A stretch of DNA of 16,090 bases. Source: Lunasporangiospora selenospora. Taxonomy: Eukaryota > Mortierellomycota > Mortierellomycetes > Mortierellales > Mortierellaceae. The notes under the pieces are model-generated. The model saw only the letters and a program-made list of their open reading frames with translations, did no database searches and was not told where the DNA came from. Below are positions 7,382-16,090 of the stretch, in pieces. The stretch is taken from contig JAABOA010000046.1 of NCBI GenBank assembly GCA_015680635.1, positions 5,104 through 21,193 on the forward strand, read 5' to 3'. How positions within the stretch are numbered: position 1 is the first letter of the stretch; each line of letters opens with the position of its first letter. The translations under genes and the position numbers were made by a program.

Positions 7382-10300
7382 TCAGGTCATCATGGCCTCC
7401 AAAAATTTGGCTTCTTCCGCTTCAGGTACAATCCAGCCAAGAATATCTTGGGCAAGCTCTATTAGCGTCGGCATAAAAAAAAGAGGGGGGAGGGGGAGAT
7501 CCTTTTGTTATCACCTGGGCATCCGTCTTTACAATTCACCTTGTCAGAGTAAAATACTACTCACTTACCCTTTGATTGCTGTGGAAGTTCAAGGTCTTTG
7601 GCGACGATGGCACTAACAGAAAACACGAGCTGACAATAGTCACTCTGATTGGATTGCTTTAAATTGACAGGGTACTCGTTCCATACTTTAAAGATGTCCA
7701 GGACAAAGTAAAGCAGTCGGTTCAGTAATCCCACAAAGTCATGGGCACGCGTTTGGGATGCTGGATAGGTCAAAAGAGATGGGTCCCACGGTACGGTCGA
7801 GGTCGCGTATTGGGGCAGAGCACCGCTAGGACTAACAGCTGCAGTGTTTTTGGAGCGGGAAGAAGAAGTACAGGGATAGCGGAGCCAAGGGTCCAACAAA
7901 GAAGGTTTGTGTAGCAGTTCCTCGTTCAAAAAGGAAGATGTCGAAGGCAGTGACACATGAATGCTCGACCGAAACGAGCGTCCGTGCACAGTGGACTGTT
8001 GTTGATGTCGCTGTGGATGCTGGGATGATGATGGTATATTGGACTCGTTAAGCATACCAAGCAAGCCCCCATTTCCTATTGATGTGTCTCCAGCATTGAA
8101 TGATGATGTTGCTTGGCACCCTCGACGTGCCATTGCTACACTTTTAGTATAGGCAAGCGTCTCTGCAATATCAACTTGCACTCGAACGCATTCAAATACT
8201 CGCTTCATCAACTATGCGTTTCATGAAAATCATAGAGTGCCAATGAGCTGTGAGTGTAGGTTGCAGAGCAGGTAAAAAAAAAAAAAAAAAAGTAATACAG
8301 AAGGTTGCATACTTTGGTGCCTGCAATAATTTTGGCTGATTGTTCAGCATCTGTGCTGATAGCCTTGGAGAGAACATCAATAACCTTCATCTTTAAACAG
8401 GGCAGCGTTCCATTCTATTTGAGCGAGTGCTCAAGAGAGAGTGTTAATGAGCAGAGACAATTGAGACGTAGTACTCCCACAGCCAATAAGCCAGATTTTC
8501 AAAAGAGCATTCTCATACAACCATGTCATCAGCGTGAGCGGCTTTAGCATCCAGTATCATCCCAAGCGTCTCTACTTGCTCAATTTTCTCCGTCCATTGT
8601 TCGCGACCAGCGGACCATCCACAGAGCAAACTACAGCACAGTTTATCCTTGATCGCGGCCTCCAGAACTCGAAGAGTCCAGTCAAGTGTCTCGAAATCGC
8701 TCTTACTGTAAAGACTCGAGAGGACCTTTTCAAAAACTTGGAATGAAATCATGGGATAGAGCCACTTGACTTGGCCAGTCTTGGGCTGGTCTCGTATTAC
8801 ACTCTCCATCAGCTCGTATATATCCCCCTTCATTTGTTCGATCGCATTCGACGCTCCCGCGTTTTTCGCTTTTAGTGTGAGCGATAGCGATGGTTGGCGG
8901 ACGATGCCTACAGAGTCCGAGTTGAGGATGGAGATGGTATCTGGTAGTGGGGGTCGAGCAAGTTCAGGTAGACTCTTTTCACCGAGTGGCCAAGCAATTT
9001 TAACCACAAAAAGGTAGTGAATACACGCCAGCGGTGATGGCAACATTTCCTCCGTCAAGATCATATCCGGTTGACGCTCATGAATACTGATAGAAAGTGG
9101 GATTTGTCCATGTCGGATTAGCTCAGCAATGTCCTTGAAGCTCTTGTAGAGAATCTTGATCGCTTTGAGGGCATTGACTGTATGTTGCGGTTTCTGCATA
9201 ATAATGCTCTGCTTCAAAAGGTTAGATGCTGTTTTGAGCGCAGTTTGCTTGGATTCACGGGTAATGCTGACAGTCAGGTTCACCAGAGACCGAATACAAG
9301 CTTGTCTCACTTCATCCAAGATTTTGTTTTGCTTCCATTTTACAGATTCTAGTCGTTTTGGACAAGATATTGAAGCAAGCAATGTTAGACATGACTCTCC
9401 CTTGCGTGGGTGACCAAGCAACAAAACAATACGGATGTGCATTACCAGGAAGTGGGTCTTCAGAGTCTTCATCAGATTTTAGATCCATTAACCTCTTGAG
9501 TCCAAATTCATGAGCTGGGCCTGCCAACAATTTATCTCGCATCTATACAGAATTAACCAAACCAAAACATCCACAATAGTTGGCTTAGAAGAGGATTGTC
9601 GCCGCAAGAGGTATTGAGACCAATCACTACAATATTCATGTCGACATACAATCTCTTCGGGTGACTGATCTGGGATTGCAAATGTTGGCCCTGAGGTGGA
9701 GCGGATAGGTTTGGAGGCCTCTCCAGTAAGATTCAAAGGGCGAGGCTTCTCCAGTGTTGAGTGGTTATATAAAACTGATCGCGACTTTTTTGGAGACTTG
9801 GAGGAAACGCCAAAGTTCAAAAGAGAGAACCCATCGTCTAGAAGTATATAACCTTTTAGTTGGTACAGGGAGTCCTGAGGCACCACCCAGTGCAGAGATA
9901 AAACAAGTAATAAGAACAAAAAAGTCGCCGAATTGTATCACCAACCGTTTCTAGCAGGTGGCCTGGATGAGGTTTGGGTGGCCGAGAATCCAGAGAACGA
10001 CTTTGGAAACTGTTGTGGTTGAGGGGTTTGTTGTCTTGGTGGTTGGGATACTTTGGTCGCGTTCAGGCTGGGAGTACTATCCATAATATACTTGGACACC
10101 TATCTCAGTATCATAAAGGATAGATCGGGTGATATTAGTTGTCTATAATTCTCACTACTATCCATGGTATACCTGCGCACAGATGAGCAACGTCTTTGTC
10201 AAGCGAATCCGATCGATGGGGTCATTCATACTTCAAACTGATGGATCATGTTTGCATTAGCGAGTTCCTTTCGGTGCTTTTCTTCCAACGATGCCCTGTC

Positions 10301-11244
10301 AGTTTTGAATTGCAGCTCAGAGTATTTCAATTGCTCCGTTAGCCTGGTGTTGGTCTGAGTCACGGACTCTAGCTTGGACTTGACAATACTAGCCTCTCCA
10401 GACTTTTCCAGCAAAAGAGTCTCCTTTTCTTTCAGCCGCGCTTGAAGCTACACAAATGGAAATGTCGAGTTAGAAAATAAGAATCGGTCGTGCCTAGCAT
10501 ACAATAGTGATCCTGCGATGGCACCTATGGTTACTCGTTGATCCGTATTACCTCATCGAGTTGCTCCTTTTGTCGTTTTAACTCCTCTACTAACTGACTA
10601 TCAGTCAAAGAGTTGTTATCAAGTGTTTGTGGACGTGTTTGCTGTGAGTTGACTTGCGAGTCAGTGTGAAAGCCTCCTCCTTCGATTTGCAGAGTCAGAG
10701 CCCCCTCTGGAATCAATTCAGTCTTCATATCAATATCATCGTCGAATCCTGCTGGAAGCTCAAAGTCATCGCTCAGAGATTCAATCTCATCCAGAGTAGG
10801 AAGGTCGACAGCAGTTGCAGTAACAGCATGTGTGATGCGGTGAGTGCTAGTGGCATTTGTGGCTGTATGAGTGGCTGTTGGTCCGATATCAAGTGTACCG
10901 AATGCGTCTGTGTTAAACTTTGAGGTTGGAATCGAGTACCCTGCTGCAAATGCCTCGGAAAAGTTGGTAAACGTCTGCAGGTCATTGGTGGAAGTCGGGT
11001 GGGCGTTTGAGAGGGAAGGGTCGTTGGAAGTGTGATTGGCCTGTGTTCCTCGCAAAGTCGGAACGTGGGGTGGCCCTTGAGACTGGATTCCAGAGCCATT
11101 TGCATGGCTTCCGCCTGCGGTCAGATTATGTCCTCTCCGAAGACCCTGTTTATGTCCCTGCCATTGCAACTCATGTCCTCGTCTAGTTTCCTGCGAGCTC
11201 CCTGTGCGTTTTGAGTTCTTGCTATATTTTGACGGATAGGACAT
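7382..11244 (-). CDS. ATRIP/Rad26/Ddc2-like checkpoint protein, nine exons, 999 aa
   Basis: Joined exons, all phase-consistent, give exactly 1000 codons: 11244-10552, 10447-10232, 10099-9946, 9837-9650, 9542-9446, 9348-8519, 8414-8313, 8211-7569 and 7458-7382 (TGA). ATRIP-type proteins bring the ATR/Mec1 kinase to RPA-coated single-stranded DNA. Visible features: a Ser/Thr/Asn-rich N-terminus; an acidic patch at 151-173 (SDDFELPAGFDDDID) like the RPA-binding segment of the family; a coiled coil at about 213-300 containing EKSGEASIVKSKL and LKYSELQFK, close to the KxGExxILR...ELxFK pattern I associate with ATRIP/Ddc2; a Pro/Gln-rich linker (304-354); then a helical, HEAT-like C-terminal half (about 450-999, for example QACIRSLVNLTVS, TASNLLKQSI) ending EEAKFLEAMMT. 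Its length exceeds human ATRIP and yeast Ddc2, mainly through low-complexity linkers. An in-frame ATG at 11316 would add 24 residues. I prefer 11244 because the added piece resembles nothing in the family. The donor at 9945 (GTTGGT) is the weakest join. The family call rests mainly on the coiled coil. Confidence 0.62.
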
Positions 11245-11446
11245 GGTAGCAAGAATGCTAGCAAGAATGCTGAATGCTATGCTTGAACGCGGTGGGGGCA
11301 AACTCCTACCGTTCATGGTGTAGCATCCACGATTGCCTATCCCGTGACGTTTTTTTTCTTTTTTAGTCTCTGGTGCTTTTAGCTAAAAGCGCCAGCAACG
11401 CAAGCGCTGTTCATTACACTCATCCCAAGACACCACACTATTCTCC
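11245..11446. promoter_or_regulatory. Shared divergent promoter of the ATRIP-like gene and SEM1
   Basis: About 200 bp separate the two start codons. The region holds a GTGACGT (CRE-like half site) at 11344-11350, a T-tract at 11350-11365, a perfect 16-bp palindrome at 11375-11390, and AGCGC/GCGCT arms flanking it on the SEM1 side (about 11388-11410). With so short a spacer, both genes are likely to share regulatory input. Confidence 0.45.
11375..11390. repeat. 16-bp perfect palindrome in the divergent promoter
   Basis: GCTTTTAGCTAAAAGC reads the same on both strands. TGG before and CCA after extend it to 24 bp with one mismatched pair. Its position between two divergent starts suggests a symmetric factor-binding site, though an A/T-rich palindrome of this length could arise by chance. 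Confidence 0.6.
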
Positions 11447-12051
11447 ATGTCAAGCTCTAAACCACAGGACCAGCCAGCACAGCCTGAAACACAGAACCCT
11501 CAGCTCAACAGTCTTGAGGAAGACGATGAGTTTGAAGAATTTGCTGCCCAAGGTACACTACACTACCATTAGCCATTACGTCTTGAACTTTTTTTTTTGC
11601 GAGTTCCAGAATGCGGGAGCCACACTCTTTCAAAGGAATACACGCAGCAATGTTGAGTAGCCCTTTGAACAGAGCGTGAAATGGCACTGGGCGCGATCCA
11701 TCTTGATGCCAAGCCTTGCCTGTTCACATTCAAAGAATGAAAGCTAATGAACCTGTTGCAACTTGCGCGTTTTTTTTTTACTCTAGACTGGAATGAAACA
11801 GAAGAGGAAAAGAATGCAAATCAGTGGGACGACAACTGGGACGACGACGATGTCGAAGATGACTTTTCAATTCAGTTGAGGTGAGAGACCGACTATTTAT
11901 TGACCGTACATGGATCAGTGATACCCATTATGTTTTTTTTGTAGATACTCTAGTCGAAACAGAACCAGACACTCACAAATGTTCATTGTTGTTTACTCCC
12001 TTCTTTGACAATAGAGCTGAACTTCAAAAGTCAAATGCAATGAAGGCATAA
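11447..12051 (+). CDS. SEM1: Sem1/DSS1/Rpn15, 26S proteasome lid subunit, 78 aa
   Basis: Three exons, 11447-11552, 11787-11880 and 12015-12051 (TAA), join in phase to 79 codons. Sem1/DSS1 is a small, disordered acidic protein that tethers lid subunits of the 26S proteasome. It also serves in TREX-2 mRNA export and as the partner of BRCA2-type recombination proteins. The signature is clear: an acidic [12 protein letters not shown] block, a second [15 protein letters not shown] block and the terminal helix IQLRAELQKS. The two Trp-acidic segments are the known ubiquitin- and partner-binding sites. Length fits the family (about 70-90 aa). Donors are GTACACT and GTGAGAG, acceptors CTCTAG and CAATAG. 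The intron-2 acceptor was chosen over an earlier TAG at 11944 because only this choice yields the conserved helix. It is divergent from the ATRIP-like gene and convergent with FAL1. Confidence 0.93.
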
Positions 12052-12312
12052 AGCTCTTGTGGATAGAATGGCTTCAACAACTCAGGGGGACGAGAATTAA
12101 ATGAACAAACAATCAAACAATCCAAAAAAAAATAGCATTTTCGAACGTCAAAAGTCCAATTTTGCCTCTCCAACTGTCAGCCATTTTTTATTACAAGTTT
12201 TATCGCGTATTGTCCAATGTTACAGTATCCAACACAGAAAAAACGGTCGCGATAGAGCGACATAATGCCCTCCCACATTGTGTGGTCCTTTTTTTCTTTC
12301 TCCTTTTTTCTT

Positions 12313-13937
12313 TTAGATCAAGTCTGTGACATTCATTGGCATTTCGTCGATCTGTGTGGAGTAGTACTGTTCAATGTCGCGCAAAATCCTGATATCGTCC
12401 TGGGTGACAAAGTTGATGGCGACACCCTTGCGGCCAAAACGACCGGAACGACCAATGCTAGAATAATAATAAGAAAAAACACATATAGTATTAGATCCTA
12501 TGATCACGGCTTGGAGCAAGAGCTTTGGGAGCGGAATGACGACAATGCAATATGACAAGGGTCCAGGTGGACAGGCTTAATTACCGATGGATATAGTTCT
12601 CACGGTTGCTAGGAAGATCATAGTTTACGACAAGAGAAACCTGTTGGACATCGATACCTCGAGCCCACACGTCCGTAGTAATCAACACACGGCTATAAAT
12701 CGATATGAATGAAAGTGTGAGCACTCTTTTCCTATAAAAAAAAATAGCATTTGTGGGAACTCGCACCACATGAACGGATGACATACCTTGCACCCTGTCT
12801 GAACTCCTGCATAATAGCATCACGCTCCTTTTGAGGCATCTCTCCGTGCATAGATGATACCGTAAAGTTTGCCTCTCTCATTTTGGTGGTCAACCAGTCG
12901 ACCTTTCTGCGGGTGTTGCAGAAAATAACGGCCTGCGTGATAGTAAGAGTATCATACAGATCGCAGAGTGTGTCGAACTTCCAGTCCTCCTTCTCAACCG
13001 CCACAAAGAACTGCTTGATGCCCTCAAGCGTCAATTCGTCACGCTTAACCAGGATGCGGATAGGATCCGTCATGAATTTGGAGGTCATCTCCAACACATC
13101 GTGGGGCAACGTGGCGGACAAAATCACCACCTGTGTCGAGGGTGGAAGGTATCGGTAGACGTCGTAGATCTGGTCCTTGAATCCCTGGTTCAAGAGTTCA
13201 TCAGCCTCATCAAGTACCATCATCTTGATGTTGCGTGTCCGGAGATTCCTGCGGCGAATCATGTCAAAAACTCGGCCAGGTGTGCCGACAACCACATGCT
13301 GACCGTTATCGAGCTGACGGATATCCTCGCCGACGCTGGTTCCTCCAATGCAGGCATGGCATTGAACGTTCATATAGTCACCGAGAGCCAAAATAACGCT
13401 CTGAATCTGAATCGCCAATTCACGGGTGGGGGCGAGGACGAGCGCTTGCGTCTCACGGATCGAGGTATCGATGCTCTGAAGAATCGAGATGGAGAATGTG
13501 GCAGTCTTTCCTGTTCCTGACTGGGCCTGGGCGATCACATCACGTCCTCCGACAATGGGGCGGATAGCACGCTGCTGAATAGCCGAAGGCCGTTCAAAGT
13601 CTATAAAGCAAGGCCGTCACAAGTTTGGTGAATACTTGTAGATCACCTTTTGTGGGGGCCAAGGTGACGCTTCAGAATCTCTGGACGTTCAACTTACTGT
13701 AGGCATAGACACCACGGAGAAGATCATCCTTCAAACCCAAGGAGTCGAATGTGGGGACAACTAGATGAGGGGGGGGGGGGAAAGAAAAAAACGAAAAAAT
13801 CATTAGACAAATTGCAGACTTTGGGCTGATCATACTATAATGACAGGGTCTAAATGGTCAGAGAGAGTACCTTTGACATCTTCGCTAGTCTCAAAGACAA
13901 GCTTCTCGTCGTGTTTCCTGTTAAAGCCGCCGGACAT
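12313..13937 (-). CDS. FAL1: DEAD-box RNA helicase eIF4A-III/Fal1, five exons, 398 aa
   Basis: Exons 13937-13871, 13760-13698, 13600-12787, 12692-12585 and 12457-12313 join in phase to 399 codons with stop TAA. It is the ATP-dependent RNA-binding core of the exon junction complex in animals, and Fal1 in yeast 18S rRNA processing. Every DEAD-box motif is intact: Q motif FERPSAIQQ (45-53), Walker A AQSGTGKT (69-76), PTRELA (101-106), TPGR (150-153), DEAD (174-177), SAT (205-207), ARGID (325-329) and HRIGRSGR (350-357). The tail [11 protein letters not shown] and the [13 protein letters not shown] segment point to eIF4A-III rather than translation factor eIF4A. Length matches Fal1 (399 aa in budding yeast) and it lacks a long N-terminal extension. 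The helicase motifs are split by introns, the last one between the Arg and Ile of HRIGR. It is divergent from BLM10 across 536 bp. Exon junction partners lie outside the window. Confidence 0.95.
13769..13780. repeat. G12 homopolymer inside FAL1 intron 1
   Basis: Twelve consecutive G on the plus strand form a C-tract just before the CTAG acceptor of FAL1 intron 1 on the minus strand. It serves as, or interrupts, the polypyrimidine tract. Its length is likely to vary between isolates or be miscalled. Confidence 0.85.
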
Positions 13938-14277
13938 GTTGTACACTGGACACTGGATTGAGATGCAGACAGGTAAAGTGGATAGGACAGTTCACTGATG
14001 CCTCTTTCTAATGAAAGCAGCCAAACCTGGAAAATAGCAAGGAATTAAATATTCCAGGCCATGACGTTGCTTATATCCACTAAATCCTAACGATTCTGGC
14101 ATTGCGGAAGAGCCACATGTGGAGATGCATGGGGGCCCCTTGTGTATCCATTAGTCAGAGCTCCCCATTTGCTCATTTTTTTGGACATTCCTTCTGAAGC
14201 AGCACTTTGGATTCATTTCTTCCAGCCCAGGCAATTCTTGAACACTCTCAGTTCCAGTTCGGACTTTCTGTCGAAAC

Positions 14278-14293
14278 GTACGCGTACGCGTAC
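14278..14293. promoter_or_regulatory. Palindrome with two adjoining MluI cell-cycle boxes (ACGCGT)
   Basis: GTACGCGTACGCGTAC is a perfect palindrome made of two head-to-tail ACGCGT hexamers at 14280-14285 and 14286-14291. ACGCGT is the binding core of the MBF (Mbp1/Swi6-type) G1/S factor in ascomycetes. Whether this fungus uses it the same way is inference. It sits 181-196 bp upstream of the BLM10 ATG and about 340 bp upstream of the FAL1 ATG. Confidence 0.5.
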
Positions 14294-14405
14294 CACTCAT
14301 TTGTAGACAATTACGCAACCAATTTTCCGTACTTTTTTGCCAAAAAAGACAAACGACCCGCCTCTTTTTTCTTATTATCTCTCTTTCTCTCCTCCTTTCT
14401 GTTCA

Positions 14406-14423
14406 GCTGCAGGTGCTGCAGGT
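14406..14423. repeat. Direct 9-bp tandem duplication in the BLM10 leader
   Basis: GCTGCAGGT occurs twice back to back. It is short and probably incidental. Confidence 0.7.
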
Positions 14424-14473
14424 GTCGCACATACTCTATCTAGATTCAACTATCACCTTCAGACCTTTAGATA

Positions 14474-16090
14474 ATGCCACCGTATACTCGCACTACCATG
14501 ATTGACAGCGACTCCAACCAACAATGGGCGAACCTTTCCTCCGCCCTTCATAATATCCTTCCATATGGCAAAGATCTGGAGCAGGAGGCGAGCGACATGT
14601 TGCGCCTCATCAATTGCCATTTTGGCCTATGTCTCCAGTCTGAGGACTGGGCTCCTGGGGCTGTGTACTGGGCGAAGCAGCTTAACCAGTAAGGGATCTT
14701 TGTTCCAAGTTTTCATGGACTCCCTTTCGGAAGCGCCTGATCTGTGCTGTATTCGCATTATTTTCTTGATTAACCCATCATTTTTTCTTTTCTAGATACT
14801 TGGATCTCAAGTATGCATTGCCAAAGGAAACACGCATCGCCTACGCAAAAGTCTTTTATGAGCTGACTGTCGCCCCAGGAATGGACTTGGCGCTTGTTGA
14901 AATATGGAGCCAGATCTGTCGCCGCTTAATTAAGTATGGAAGAAAGAAGTACAGTCGGTGTTTTGTGAGATGATCAGCATTCGGGGTGAGATGAAGTTCA
15001 CAACTCACAGGACAAAGCTACTTGGAACTGTTGACAGGCCGTTTCTTGCTGGGTGGGGTGTGATTGCAGATCCGGCGATAGTTGTTTCAGGAACTGAAAA
15101 AGAGAATAGGGTCAAATTTTACTCCTCTCTTCTTATTTTTCTTCCTCGAGGCGGGAGTATCCTGTACTATGAGTTCTATCTAACATACTTGACTGATCCA
15201 TTGTTTTGCCAACTTAGAAAGAAACAGTTGCTTGAAGCAGGGGACCTTACCTTACCCTGGAAGCCTCTCTATGACATTTTGGAACGAACATTGTTCCCCA
15301 AGAGCAGACAAAGAGTCTTGCTTTCTGAATCGTATGTTTACAAGGACAACCTCACTGTTGTTGGAGTAGCATGAGGATTAAGGACTTTTTAATAGTATTT
15401 GATCCGCATCACTTAACCACTACCCCTGTATTTTTTTTTAATTATTGCCCTCATATCTTATTATGATAAACCTTATCCGACAGGAAACGAATGGGCAAGA
15501 TAGTTCGATTAATAGATTCAGCCCAAAGGTTCGTCTCTCACAAAACCAGTCCCATCTCTTATTCCAGAATGGGCCAGACCCCCCCCCCCCCTCCCTTCAT
15601 TGATCGGCAAAGTAATATCAAAATACTAATTTACCCCGTCTTGATGCATCAGATTCTTCCCTCCAGAAGCACCTTCGGAAATTTTGGAAGAGTTCCTACC
15701 CCAAATGAGCACAGCTAGTCTTGCCGACTTTCTCAAGGCTCAGTCCTATCTCTGTACCTTTTTGCCTACAAACATTGAAGGTGGCATGGATCCTCGAGAA
15801 TGGATGCCCACCGTGTTTCGTCTTTGGTCTATGGTGGTGAAATCGAGTGAAGTGGATCGCAATTTCTTATCCCTCATTGGTCGCGTTGCACGAGACAATG
15901 TCGGTGTTAAGGACTTGTTCACTCAGAGCCAGATGAGAACCATTTTTTCTGCAGGACTCAACGCCATGGCCTTGCCTGTCGGGAAGGGTCAACGCACTCA
16001 TAATGTCGACGCGGAGGCCGGTGTTGCACACAAGTCAATTGGTCGCAATGATGTGAGTGCCACACTCTGCTCTGCTATCTCTGAACCAAA
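14474..16090 (+). CDS. BLM10: Proteasome activator Blm10/PSME4 (PA200), N-terminal part, runs off the right edge
   Basis: Five exons are visible: 14474-14688, 14796-14933, 15218-15331, 15484-15528 and 15653-16052, in phase for 304 codons. A donor GTGAGT at 16053 opens an intron that continues past the edge. Blm10/PA200 is a ~1800-2000-residue HEAT-repeat dome that caps the 20S core independently of ubiquitin. Recognised segments: ILPYGKDLEQEASDML, a PGAVYWAKQLNQY block, YELTVAPGMD, then RRLIKKKQLLEAGDLTLPWKPLYD across the exon 2-3 join, the LPWxPLYD block being strongly typical of the family. Further along are FFPPEAPSEILEEFLP and FSAGLNAMALPVG. ATG 14474 is the first in frame, and a second at 14498 is possible. 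Intron 2 (284 nt) is the longest, and its 3' half is open in frame with exon 3. Two introns carry T-rich tracts and one a C13 run. No stop or frameshift is needed, so the gene looks functional. Confidence 0.87.
15579..15591. repeat. C13 homopolymer inside BLM10 intron 4
   Basis: Thirteen consecutive C lie in the middle of the intron between 15529 and 15652. It is a second long G/C homopolymer inside an intron of this window, unusual beside the more common A and T runs, and a likely spot for length error. Confidence 0.85.

Larger units (their letters stand above)
13938..14473. promoter_or_regulatory. Divergent promoter region of FAL1 and BLM10
   Basis: The 536 bp between the two start codons contain no recognised gene. 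Features seen: a 16-bp palindrome with two ACGCGT boxes (14278-14293), pyrimidine-rich stretches on the BLM10 side at 14360-14400, and a direct 9-bp duplication GCTGCAGGT at 14406-14423 in the likely BLM10 leader. The region is long enough for separate core promoters. Confidence 0.5.

Noticed and set aside
11245-11316. Upstream in-frame ATG adding 24 mildly hydrophobic residues to the ATRIP-like protein.
   Set aside because: A signal or membrane segment would be out of place on a nuclear checkpoint protein, and the shorter start leaves a normal divergent promoter.
14958-15374. A 138-codon open frame that appears to be a separate gene.
   Set aside because: It is BLM10 intron 2 plus exon 3 and part of intron 3; the family block LPWKPLYD lies only in the exon portion.

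Overview
The window is nuclear DNA of a fungus. The genes have short GT-AG introns with GTATGT or GTAAGT-type donors and CTAAC/TTAAC-type branch sites, and they encode conserved eukaryotic proteins: Rpt6, Sem1, eIF4A-III/Fal1, Blm10 and an ATRIP-like protein. The secreted O-fucosyltransferase-like gene and the intron style suggest an early-diverging lineage such as Mortierellomycota or Mucoromycota. That placement is inference and was not tested.

Layout. (1) At the left edge (26-149, minus) lies the first coding exon of RPT6, a 19S proteasome ATPase. (2) Positions ~530-4200 are a gene graveyard. Two diverged copies of one unrecognised gene family lie tail to tail (531-1461 plus, 1588-2402 minus). 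They are followed by a broken coiled-coil gene (2526-3145 plus), a 5'-truncated PIF/Harbinger (DDE_Tnp_4) transposase (3250-3612 minus) and the remains of an XPG/FEN1-like PIN nuclease gene (3597-4193 minus) that runs directly into the transposase remnant. (3) 4605-7082 (minus) is an intact intronless gene for a secreted, O-fucosyltransferase-like protein. (4) 7382-11244 (minus) is a nine-exon gene, reconstructed here as exactly 1000 codons, for an ATRIP/Rad26/Ddc2-like checkpoint protein. It diverges from (5) SEM1/DSS1 (11447-12051, plus, three exons, 78 aa). (6) SEM1 converges on eIF4A-III/FAL1 (12313-13937, minus, five exons, 398 aa). (7) FAL1 diverges from BLM10/PSME4 (14474 to the right edge, plus), the large HEAT-repeat proteasome activator, of which five exons and 304 residues are visible.

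How the genes relate. Three of the intact or edge genes are proteasome parts: Rpt6 (19S base), Sem1 (19S lid, also TREX-2 and BRCA2 partner) and Blm10 (alternative cap). Sem1 shares a ~200-bp divergent promoter with an apparent DNA-damage checkpoint gene. The promoter between FAL1 and BLM10 carries two adjoining ACGCGT (MluI cell-cycle box) sites inside a perfect 16-bp palindrome. The 5' half is accessory and decayed, whereas the 3' half is compact and conserved. All exon joins were made by hand from splice consensus, reading phase and remembered family features, and none has been checked against transcripts or a database.
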